Shown piece by piece: positions 48,334-54,928 of a DNA stretch of 64,000 bases. Within the stretch, counting starts at the first letter, position 1. The number at the start of each line of letters is the position of its first letter. A model generated the notes under the pieces. The model did not search any database, was not told the origin of the DNA, and saw only the letters and a program-made list of their open reading frames with translations. A program made the position numbers and the translations under genes. Source of the stretch: a virus; IMG/VR virus record IMGVR_UViG_3300035666_000004, positions 57,825 through 121,824 of that record; one strand, 5' to 3'.

Positions 48334-48681
48334 ATGGAAAATCTATATCTAGACAAAGAGGCTTTTCTTGAAGATGAATATGTGTCTGAGGTTGTAATCA
48401 TTGACACGTTACCTGGCGGATTTAACCAGAGATCTGAATTATTGCCTGAGCCAATTGAAATTTTGAAATTTGAGAAAGTTAGCAGCAAGTTATCTTTGGA
48501 AAGAAAAGTAAGACTATCTGCAAATTATATTACTGCAGAGGAGGGTCTTAAAATGATCCAAAAAAGTGAGAGACTACACGCCAAATCTAATAGAAAATGT
48601 ACTTCTTGTGGAGGATACGTCCCAAAAGAAAATTTTAGTAGATGCAATACTTGCGTTAAATTAAAAAATGTGGTAGACTAA
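48334..48681 (+). CDS. Small protein with C-terminal zinc ribbon
   Basis: 115 aa. The C-terminal C-T-S-C-G ... R-C-N-T-C (residues about 89-107) is a CxxC...CxxC zinc ribbon, often found in nucleic-acid-binding or regulatory proteins. The N-terminal 75 residues are acidic and unrecognised. It starts one base after the tetrad gene before it, in the same transcript. Confidence 0.65.
   Translation: MENLYLDKEAFLEDEYVSEVVIIDTLPGGFNQRSELLPEPIEILKFEKVSSKLSLERKVRLSANYITAEEGLKMIQKSERLHAKSNRKCTSCGGYVPKENFSRCNTCVKLKNVVD
48651..48679 (+). promoter_or_regulatory. Sigma70-like promoter with extended -10
   Basis: TTGCGT (48651-48656), 17-base spacer, TAGACT (48674-48679) preceded by TGTGG. It lies in the 3' end of the zinc-ribbon gene and serves the next tetrad gene. 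Confidence 0.5.
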
Positions 48682-48703
48682 TTAGATAAAATAGGTAGTT
48701 AAT

Positions 48704-48925
48704 ATGAAGAAACGTAAGCAAATATCAGATCATATAAGTAATGATTTAAAGTTTGAGCTTTTTGATAGGCTTGAAGAGCAGGTTGATGGTGAACTTTTTG
48801 ATCAAATTGATGAGGAACTTTTTGAGTACGTTACAGGTGGAAGCTACATTGACATAGATGTAAACTTAATAAAAGAACAGTTGTTTTCTCATATTGAAAA
48901 TATAAATGGCCGAAAGGTTGGTTAA
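48704..48925 (+). CDS. Tetrad-family small protein, acidic
   Basis: 73 aa, MKKRKQI start. Ten tetrads in a row (SDHI, SNDL, KFEL, FDRL, EEQV, DGEL, FDQI, DEEL, FEYV), then a glycine break and YIDI, DVNL. More acidic than other members. Function unknown. Confidence 0.8.
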   Translation: MKKRKQISDHISNDLKFELFDRLEEQVDGELFDQIDEELFEYVTGGSYIDIDVNLIKEQLFSHIENINGRKVG

Positions 48926-48926
48926 A

Positions 48927-49133
48927 ATGAAAAAACGAGAAGGAATGAAGATTTTGCCGAAAGATCAAATTAGTCCTGAAGTTTGGGATAGAATCGTTAG
49001 CCAGCTTGAGAATCGTCTTAACGGCCAAAATAAAGCCATAGAGGCGCCAAAAAAAGAAGGCTTTGTAAGATTTCTTAAATATAAGACATACTTTAATGCA
49101 ATTAAAAATCTATTTAATAAGAAGGGCGGTTAA
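48927..49133 (+). CDS. Tetrad-family-like small protein
   Basis: 68 aa from the ATG at 48927 (MKKREGM), one base after the previous stop. Six units are in register (KDQI, SPEV, WDRI, VSQL, ENRL), followed by an unrelated Lys-rich tail (GFVRFLKYKTYFNAIKNLF). It may be a family start joined to another C-terminus. Function unknown. Confidence 0.7.
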   Translation: MKKREGMKILPKDQISPEVWDRIVSQLENRLNGQNKAIEAPKKEGFVRFLKYKTYFNAIKNLFNKKGG

Positions 49134-49134
49134 G

Positions 49135-49377
49135 ATGTCTAAGTTGTTTAAGGCTGCTATGAATCTTGTGTGGTACAATGTTAAGACGGAACAAATTGTG
49201 ACCGGACCTTGCCTTACTAATGATTTAAATGTAACATTTCTTGAGGTTGAGCAAGGGCAATACATTTCCGCAAGGCACTTTAATAAAGAAGACTGGGAAC
49301 TTATTGGGGATTTGGATTCATCTTTATCTGAATCATCAACTCAACAAGCTTTAAAATTACGCAATTATATGAGGTAA
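49135..49377 (+). CDS. Unknown 80-aa protein
   Basis: I use the ATG at 49135 (MSKLFKAAMNLVWYN); an in-frame ATG at 49096 is within the previous gene. The chain has a short beta domain (VWYNVKTEQIVTGPC) and an acidic helical end. No family recognised. Close packing with its neighbours suggests the same transcript. Confidence 0.65.
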   Translation: MSKLFKAAMNLVWYNVKTEQIVTGPCLTNDLNVTFLEVEQGQYISARHFNKEDWELIGDLDSSLSESSTQQALKLRNYMR

Positions 49378-49379
49378 TT

Positions 49380-49574
49380 ATGTTTGAGATTATCGGCGCC
49401 CTAATAATAGCTTGCAATAACTTACAGGCAGTTAATGTTGTGGGTAAGGACGCATCTGTATTTTTAGCTATGAAAAAAGCTGAATGTTCTGAAAGAGTTA
49501 TAAACTGTATGTATAGCGAGCTTGTTATTGATAAGAAATTAATTATTAAATGTTCTAAAGAAGTTAAACTATAG
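49380..49574 (+). CDS. Unknown small Cys-containing, possibly exported protein
   Basis: 64 aa. The first 15 residues are hydrophobic (MFEIIGALIIACNNL) with a Cys that could end a lipoprotein-like or signal segment, followed by paired cysteines (KKAECSERVINCMYSEL). The same pairing is seen in the gene at 50318, suggesting related small secreted proteins. Function unknown. Confidence 0.55.
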   Translation: MFEIIGALIIACNNLQAVNVVGKDASVFLAMKKAECSERVINCMYSELVIDKKLIIKCSKEVKL

Positions 49575-49583
49575 GAGTCATAA

Positions 49584-49802
49584 ATGATTACAATAGGCGA
49601 ATCAGAACTAGCACAGATTAGACGACTATCATTGAATACGTTTCAAAAAAATTCCAATTTTCCTAAAGAGAGCAAAGATTTGCAATTGTTTTTATTATTA
49701 AGTGGCCTAGAAGAATTTTTAACTTCTAAGGGAATTGAGCCAAACTTTGAGGTATGTTATACTAAAGAGGGCTCTGAGTACCAATCTCCGGTGGAGGAAT
49801 AA
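49584..49802 (+). CDS. Unknown 72-aa protein
   Basis: Soluble helical protein (ESELAQIRRLSLNTFQKNS, LFLLLSGLEEFLTSKG), with ATAGGAG before the ATG. Not recognised. Its last codons contain a promoter-like sequence, and its stop overlaps the next start by one base. Confidence 0.65.
   Translation: MITIGESELAQIRRLSLNTFQKNSNFPKESKDLQLFLLLSGLEEFLTSKGIEPNFEVCYTKEGSEYQSPVEE
49735..49763 (+). promoter_or_regulatory. Internal sigma70-like promoter
   Basis: TTGAGC (49735-49740), 17-base spacer, TATACT (49758-49763), inside the 3' end of the 72-aa gene and 38 bases before the membrane mini-protein start. Confidence 0.45.
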
Positions 49803-49921
49803 TGATGAAAGAATTAAAAGATTTTGTAATATCTTTAATGAAAATTCTTGGTATAGCATTTTATGCTGTGTATTTTGTTATTGTACTTTACCTAGTTTTA
49901 GCTAGTTTTGGTGCAGTATGA
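49802..49921 (+). CDS. Membrane mini-protein, 39 aa
   Basis: MMKELKDFVISLMKILGIAF... with one long hydrophobic span (about residues 15-37) and a short charged N-terminus. GGTGGAGGA precedes the ATG, and its TGA overlaps the next ATG (ATGA), which supports translation despite the small size. Function unknown. Confidence 0.65.
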   Translation: MMKELKDFVISLMKILGIAFYAVYFVIVLYLVLASFGAV

Positions 49922-50307
49922 AGACTAAAGTTAAAATCGAATATTTTGCAGGGGATGTAACTAAAATTATTGGCGAACAATGTAACCACATGTCTGATTA
50001 TGACAAGTTACAAAGCCAAGAAATAAAAGCGGTTATTAGGAATTATGTCACTAGAAATGCTATTGATTTAGTTCTTAAGGGTGTATCAAAGCGCCCAAAA
50101 GCTCCACAATCGTTTTTAAATAATTATAATTCGCATAATTTATATACTGTCTCAAAATCTCACATTGAAAAAAGACTTATTGACAGATTGAACGTCATTC
50201 TGTTATGCTATTATCAGATGCTTATGTATGATGGAATTGATGTAGAGACCTTTTTGGCCCTATGTGATAGTTATGTAGACCATCATATTTTTGAAATTGA
50301 TTTATAG
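49918..50307 (+). CDS. Unknown 129-aa protein
   Basis: MKTKVKIEYFAGDVTKII..., mainly helical, with a polar middle (SKRPKAPQSFLNNYNSHNLY) and an amphipathic C-terminal half (IEKRLIDRLNVILLCYYQML). No motif recognised. Coupled to the membrane mini-protein before it. Confidence 0.65.
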   Translation: MKTKVKIEYFAGDVTKIIGEQCNHMSDYDKLQSQEIKAVIRNYVTRNAIDLVLKGVSKRPKAPQSFLNNYNSHNLYTVSKSHIEKRLIDRLNVILLCYYQMLMYDGIDVETFLALCDSYVDHHIFEIDL

Positions 50308-50317
50308 GAGGTTTACA

Positions 50318-50524
50318 ATGGTTAGCTTAGATATATTAGCACAAATGATTATGGTTGTTTGTATGTATAAAGCTCCTGGAATTCCTGCTTATGATAAGCT
50401 TAATTGTGGAGAATATGTTACTAATTGTACGATTGGTCCTGGATATGACAAAATGAATGAAGCAGAAGTTATGGATAGAGTTGTAAGATGCAGCGAGAAA
50501 GCTTTAGATAAAGGCGCTAAATAA
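50318..50524 (+). CDS. Small Cys-containing, possibly exported protein
   Basis: 68 aa from the ATG at 50318, 6 bases after TAGGAGG; an earlier in-frame ATG overlaps the previous gene. Hydrophobic start (LDILAQMIMVVCMY), then Cys pairs in NCGEYVTNCTIG and RCSEKAL. It looks like a short secreted or anchored protein, similar in layout to the one at 49380. Function unknown. Confidence 0.6.
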   Translation: MVSLDILAQMIMVVCMYKAPGIPAYDKLNCGEYVTNCTIGPGYDKMNEAEVMDRVVRCSEKALDKGAK

Positions 50525-50536
50525 TTTAAAGGAGCC

Positions 50537-50755
50537 ATGATGAGTAAATTAAAGGTTGATCTTAAAGAGTTAGAGAGAGCCGTTTCTTACTTAAAGAAGA
50601 AGCACGATCCAAGTGTTTTAGAACTAGAAATTACTATTGAAGGCAGATTGCTTGTTAGAAGCACTAACTTTGAAGCAGATCTTTTAACTGTCACTCTTTT
50701 CGAGGAGTCTACTAACAAGATGGCAGAAGTTACTTTAACGGAGAGATTACCATGA
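50537..50755 (+). CDS. Unknown 72-aa protein
   Basis: MMSKLKVDLKELERAVSYLKK..., a helix followed by a beta meander (VLELEITIEGRLLVRSTNFE). The ribosome site AAAGGAG is good; a second ATG one codon in is equally possible. Stop overlaps the next gene as ATGA. Function unknown. Confidence 0.7.
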   Translation: MMSKLKVDLKELERAVSYLKKKHDPSVLELEITIEGRLLVRSTNFEADLLTVTLFEESTNKMAEVTLTERLP

Positions 50756-50880
50756 GAAATATTAGAATCGCTGCATGTCTATTGTGGATGTTGGCTGGAG
50801 TTATGTCAAATTCTACGCCTGGTTATATTTCAGCTTTTGCATCCGTATTGTTTTTATATGCTTTAATTAAAGGACATTAG
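50752..50880 (+). CDS. Membrane mini-protein, 42 aa
   Basis: MRNIRIAACLLWMLAGVMSN... Two hydrophobic segments (residues 5-18 and 23-38) make a hairpin-like membrane protein. ATGA overlap with the preceding gene supports the start. Function unknown. Confidence 0.6.
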   Translation: MRNIRIAACLLWMLAGVMSNSTPGYISAFASVLFLYALIKGH

Positions 50881-50895
50881 AACCTTGGAGGTTTT

Positions 50896-51090
50896 ATGGA
50901 GAACGTATTATTTTTAGCAATCGGAGTAATTATCGGACACGTTTTTGGATATGCGCGTGGACTTGAAAAAGCCAAATCAACATTAATTAAATCTCTAAAT
51001 AGACGTGGATATGTTAATAATAAAATAGAAGAGACTGAAGTTGCTCATAAAGCAATGAAAGAAGCAGTCAGACTTTATATTGCTGAGTAG
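50896..51090 (+). CDS. Small membrane-anchored protein, 64 aa
   Basis: An N-terminal membrane span (VLFLAIGVIIGHVFGYA) is followed by a basic helix (LEKAKSTLIKSLNRRG) and an acidic/basic C-terminal helix. TTGGAGG precedes the ATG. No family recognised. Confidence 0.65.
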   Translation: MENVLFLAIGVIIGHVFGYARGLEKAKSTLIKSLNRRGYVNNKIEETEVAHKAMKEAVRLYIAE

Positions 51091-51093
51091 GAC

Positions 51094-51342
51094 ATGAGAG
51101 CTAGAGATCAGATTGGTCACTTCACAAGTAGCCAGTATATTCATTTTTTAAAACAAATAAATAAATCAAATTGTTTTGGCACAGTGAGTGTTGCATCTGT
51201 GTTTGTTGGCCATCGAACAATCCAAGTTAAAGCTGGAAGTTTTATATTAGACAAGCTTTCCACTATCGCTGATGAATGCCCAAGTCTAAGACATCATATA
51301 ATGGACCACATAATAGAAAATTCTTACGGAAACTGCAAATAA
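51094..51342 (+). CDS. Distant tetrad-family-like protein, last gene of island 3
   Basis: 82 aa. It starts MRARDQI, one residue off the family start. A later stretch HRTI, QVKA, GSFI, LDKL fits the same four-residue register, but the middle (CFGTVSVASVFVG) is different. Membership is uncertain. A bidirectional terminator follows immediately. Confidence 0.6.
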   Translation: MRARDQIGHFTSSQYIHFLKQINKSNCFGTVSVASVFVGHRTIQVKAGSFILDKLSTIADECPSLRHHIMDHIIENSYGNCK

Positions 51343-51367
51343 AAAAGGGCTCAATCGAGCCCTTTTT
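51342..51367. terminator. Bidirectional intrinsic terminator
   Basis: AAAAAGGGCTC, loop AATC, GAGCCCTTTTT: a GC-rich hairpin with A-run and T-run on both sides, between the end of the plus-strand island (51342) and the stop of the tail tube gene (51393). It can stop transcripts from both directions. Confidence 0.85.
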
Positions 51368-51392
51368 AATTCTTAACTTTTAATGTAAAAAA

Positions 51393-51896
51393 TTAGATAC
51401 CGTCTGTAATTTTAGCTGCAGTAGCAGACTCATCATCTCCGCCGCCAGCGATTCCAGTTTCATCTTCGCCTTTAAGTGCTACGATTTCAATTCTGATATC
51501 AGAAACACCTCTAGAAGCTACTCCAGATGACCATGAAGTTACTTTACAACCTACAGCTCTAAAGATAACTTTGTTATTGTTTGCTCTATCTAAAACTTCT
51601 ACTGTGAAATCCTCTTCTTCTAAAAGATCTTTAAGTAAAGTTGCATTAGCTACAGCGTATGGTCCAGCGTCTACTACTCTGTATCCAGATAAAGATAAAG
51701 AGACAGCTTCTTGGCTTGTTCCAACGATTTCTGCTGGAGAGTATCTACCCAATACAAATAAAGGCTCTTTTGCTTGTCTGATAGACCAAGAGCAGTTGCT
51801 GAATAATCCAACTGTGTGGGAAGAAGGCTTTCCGCCTACATTTTTAGTGATTTGAATTTTGGCCCGTGCGCCGACCAATGTTTTTGCTTTTGCCAT
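51393..51896 (-). CDS. Tail tube protein
   Basis: 167 aa. VGARAKIQITKNVGGKPSSH, GLFSNCSWSIRQA, FVLGRYSPAEIVGTSQEAVS and VIFRAVGCKVTSWSSGV form the beta-strand series of contractile-tail tube subunits; the LGR-x-SPAEI segment is characteristic. It lies directly after the sheath gene (12 bases), as in most myoviruses. The tube guides DNA into the cell after sheath contraction. Co-transcribed with the sheath from the motif at 54667. Confidence 0.85.
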   Translation of the reverse strand: MAKAKTLVGARAKIQITKNVGGKPSSHTVGLFSNCSWSIRQAKEPLFVLGRYSPAEIVGTSQEAVSLSLSGYRVVDAGPYAVANATLLKDLLEEEDFTVEVLDRANNNKVIFRAVGCKVTSWSSGVASRGVSDIRIEIVALKGEDETGIAGGGDDESATAAKITDGI

Positions 51897-51908
51897 AAAT
51901 ACTCCCTA

Positions 51909-54644
51909 TTAAGCTGTTTGTTCTACTTGAGAAATGGTCATTGAGATTGGAACGAAGTAAATTAAACCAGCGAGTTTGATCTCTACGCTGACTTCACATA
52001 CAGGTCCAGTGATTTTAACTGTAGCGTTTTTATAACCCTTAGTTGCATCATCTGATTGAGCAATCCATTTAAGTCTCAAGAAGTTAAACATTTCAGTGTC
52101 TAAGATACTTAAAGCAGCCGCTGCAGAGATATCAGCTACAGATTTACCAACTACTAAGCGATCAAAACGGTCGATTAGAGTAAGTACGATTAAATCTGAG
52201 ATATAAACAGCTTGCATGCTATTGTAAACGAAATTGTTATCAGCAGAATATGTGCTTTGATCAGATACCCATCTGAATCCGCCAGTTGGAACTTTTTCCA
52301 TGAACAACAATCCAGCTTTTAATGCATCTTCTCTATCACCTTGAAGAGAAGTGTCGAAATCGCCAGAAGTCATAGAAATTCCGCTTACAGAAGCGAATTT
52401 TTTAACGATACCTTTGTATCCTGCAGCAGCCTGCATTCCAGCAGCTGTGATCGCAGACATCCAAGGTTGGTATAAAGTAGATCCGATTTTAGCGTTTTGG
52501 AAGCAGAGGTACATTCTGTATGAAGAAAGTTCTCCAGACATCTCTTTAACGTTTGCATAAGTATCAATTACAGATGCAAAACCTTGTCTATTCTTTTTAG
52601 CTTTAATTTGGCTCATTTTATTAACGTGAGCTTTAAGGTAAGCATTGATAGAAGAGATAGTATAAGTAGAAGAGCTTTCAGTTTCTTCAGCCGCGATATC
52701 TGCAGTAGCATCTTGTGAGAATAATGGAACGATAAAGTTAGTATCCAATTTTTCACATGCATCAATTGCAGTAACAACGATTGCTGAAGTTGTTCCAGCT
52801 TTAGTTCCATCAGATAAGAATTGGAAAGAAGCAGTAGCTTCAGGCAATCCAGCAGCAAGAACTTCAAAAGAAGCATAAGCGCTACCGTTCATTGTTTCAG
52901 AGAAATCAGAAGCATCTTTTTTAAGTCTAGCATTGTTTGCAATACCAGAAGCTCCATAAGTTCCCATATCTAATTTAGAAGGAGCAACAGAACTGTACTT
53001 AGCAGAAACAACTGAAGCTGTCCAGTTAGTTTGTGAGTTAACAAAATCAGCTAAATCAGTTAATGTTTTATATTGTTTATAAGTAGCTGAGAATACCATT
53101 GTAGAAGCTACATAGAAATCAACACTTTCTGTTCCAACATCAACTGTTGCATCTTCTTCAGAGCAACCGATAGTTATAACAATGTCACCACCAGCTTGGA
53201 GGATTTCAGAGTTAGTTCCTTGAGTGATTGTCATTTGATTTTTGTATTCAGCAGCAGACACTAATTGTTTATAGCTTAGACCTGCATCTGTTCCAGCGTC
53301 TGTTTTGAAGATTTCGCTAGTTGAGCTTTCAATTGCCAATGTTTTTCCCAATCCAGACATAACTGGAGCAAGAACTACTAGAGGTTCCGTGCCAGAGCTA
53401 TATGCTGCAGAAGCAGGAACTGAAGCAATTGAAGATCCTTCAGAAAGTCTAGAAGCAGTAATTGATGTAGCAGTTGCAGCAGTGATTTGATAGAAACCAG
53501 CGGCTACTGTTCCAAAAGTAGCAGCAACTTTCATGATGTCGCCGATACTTGGAGTAACATTTAAATTAGCTGGTGCGTCGATTTTTACGCTTGATCCAGT
53601 GTTAATAGATACTGTATAAGTACCGAAAACATCTTGAACAGCTTGTCTTTCGTCGCCAGTCATATTTTTAATTTCGATTTTAGAATAGAACACAAGGTCA
53701 CGTTTATCAACAGACACTGATCCAGAAGCAGATGTTAAAGCTGCTGCAGAGTAAACTTTTTTCAAAGTTACTGTAGCTGAAGAAGAAGTGTTTGTAGCTG
53801 CTGTAACGATGTACGTTCCAACGTTTTCTTGAGAAGATCCAGCAATCGCTGAATTTTGAGCAGCAGAGTAATCACCATTTGCAGGGATTACAGCTACGTC
53901 TCCAACGCTTGGAATAGTTGTCCACAATTTAGTAGCTTGTAAAGTTACTAAAAGAGTACTTGCGTCAAGTGCAGATGCAGAGAATGTAGATGTAGTTGGC
54001 AATAAGATTTTTTCTTGTCCACCAGTTGCCAATACGCCTTCTGCGATATTTTCTAATGCTGCAACTAATGCATCTGGAGCCATTTTAGGAGTAACAGTGT
54101 GAGACATTTTTGCTCCACCGTTAATTCTTAAATCAACATAATTTGTGTCAGATAAAGTTGGAGTATAGCAAATTTCTCCAGTTGTAGGTGCAGTTTCTGC
54201 TCTAGCAACATCTGATTTTTGTTTAATTAAGTTTCCGTCAGTTCCTTCTTTTTTAGCTAAAACATTAGCATAAGTAGGAGTGTCTTTAACTTTTTGAGTC
54301 ATCGTAGCGGCTGCTTTAGTTGACATATTAGTTTTAATAATTCTTACCGCACCAACAGAACCTAAAATGTTAGGGTCATTTGCAGCAGAAACTAATTGTT
54401 TAAAAGCATCAACGATGTGACCACTTTTATATTTAGACTGTACTTTGCTGTACTGGTCTGGAGTGAATATATTTGCTGTAAGATCTGATTCATCTAAGAA
54501 TCCTGGACCGGCATCAGCTTCACCAATAAGTGTAACTACTCCAGCAGAAGCGATTGCACCCTGGCCACCTTGAACAGATACTGAAACTACTGCACCTGGT
54601 TCAATTAATGTAATTCCATCTTGGGTCGTAAATTTTTGACTCAT
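51909..54644 (-). CDS. Tail sheath protein
   Basis: 911 aa, longer than the usual 380-660. The N-terminal opening (TLIEPGAVVSVSVQGGQGAI, VVTLIGEADAGPG) and the C-terminal domain (ILDTEMFNFLRLKWIAQSDD, YKNATVKITGP, ISMTISQVEQ) are those of contractile sheaths. The C-terminal part makes the inner ring contacts that drive contraction. A long Ser/Thr/Ala-rich insertion (about residues 200-620) probably forms extra domains on the outside of the sheath. AAGGAG precedes the ATG, and a late motif lies 22 bases upstream. Confidence 0.9.
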   Translation of the reverse strand: MSQKFTTQDGITLIEPGAVVSVSVQGGQGAIASAGVVTLIGEADAGPGFLDESDLTANIFTPDQYSKVQSKYKSGHIVDAFKQLVSAANDPNILGSVGAVRIIKTNMSTKAAATMTQKVKDTPTYANVLAKKEGTDGNLIKQKSDVARAETAPTTGEICYTPTLSDTNYVDLRINGGAKMSHTVTPKMAPDALVAALENIAEGVLATGGQEKILLPTTSTFSASALDASTLLVTLQATKLWTTIPSVGDVAVIPANGDYSAAQNSAIAGSSQENVGTYIVTAATNTSSSATVTLKKVYSAAALTSASGSVSVDKRDLVFYSKIEIKNMTGDERQAVQDVFGTYTVSINTGSSVKIDAPANLNVTPSIGDIMKVAATFGTVAAGFYQITAATATSITASRLSEGSSIASVPASAAYSSGTEPLVVLAPVMSGLGKTLAIESSTSEIFKTDAGTDAGLSYKQLVSAAEYKNQMTITQGTNSEILQAGGDIVITIGCSEEDATVDVGTESVDFYVASTMVFSATYKQYKTLTDLADFVNSQTNWTASVVSAKYSSVAPSKLDMGTYGASGIANNARLKKDASDFSETMNGSAYASFEVLAAGLPEATASFQFLSDGTKAGTTSAIVVTAIDACEKLDTNFIVPLFSQDATADIAAEETESSSTYTISSINAYLKAHVNKMSQIKAKKNRQGFASVIDTYANVKEMSGELSSYRMYLCFQNAKIGSTLYQPWMSAITAAGMQAAAGYKGIVKKFASVSGISMTSGDFDTSLQGDREDALKAGLLFMEKVPTGGFRWVSDQSTYSADNNFVYNSMQAVYISDLIVLTLIDRFDRLVVGKSVADISAAAALSILDTEMFNFLRLKWIAQSDDATKGYKNATVKITGPVCEVSVEIKLAGLIYFVPISMTISQVEQTA

Positions 54645-54666
54645 TTTTATCTCCTTAACAATAAAA

Positions 54667-54674
54667 AGATTAGG
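54667..54674 (-). promoter_or_regulatory. Late promoter core motif, copy 9
   Basis: CCTAATCT followed by TTTTATTGTTAAGGAG, directly after the TAG of the small gene at 54675 and 22 bases before the sheath ATG. Confidence 0.65.
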
Positions 54675-54926
54675 CTAAACGTTATAGCCAAAATCTCTTA
54701 AACCAGCTTTGAAATCTCTAGAATCTGTGATTCCTTTAGCTTCAAAATGTTTCTTGATTGATTCTTTTAATTCAGCTTTAAAACCATATTTACTAGCAGT
54801 TACAATCCACCATGCATCAAAAGAAACAGGTATATGGATTTCTTCTTTTTTAGCTGGTGTTTCTGCTTGAGCTTGATCTTGGCCAACTACTTGAAATGAT
54901 TTTTTATTTTCTTTTCTTTTAGCCAT
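54675..54926 (-). CDS. Small protein upstream of the sheath
   Basis: 83 aa. A basic, Gln/Ala-rich N-terminus (AKRKENKKSFQVVGQDQAQA) is followed by a compact C-terminal half (VSFDAWWIVTASKYGFKAEL, KESIKKHFEAKGI). Not recognised. The position just before the sheath suggests a virion or assembly role. AAGGA precedes the ATG. Confidence 0.6.
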   Translation of the reverse strand: MAKRKENKKSFQVVGQDQAQAETPAKKEEIHIPVSFDAWWIVTASKYGFKAELKESIKKHFEAKGITDSRDFKAGLRDFGYNV

Positions 54927-54928
54927 TT

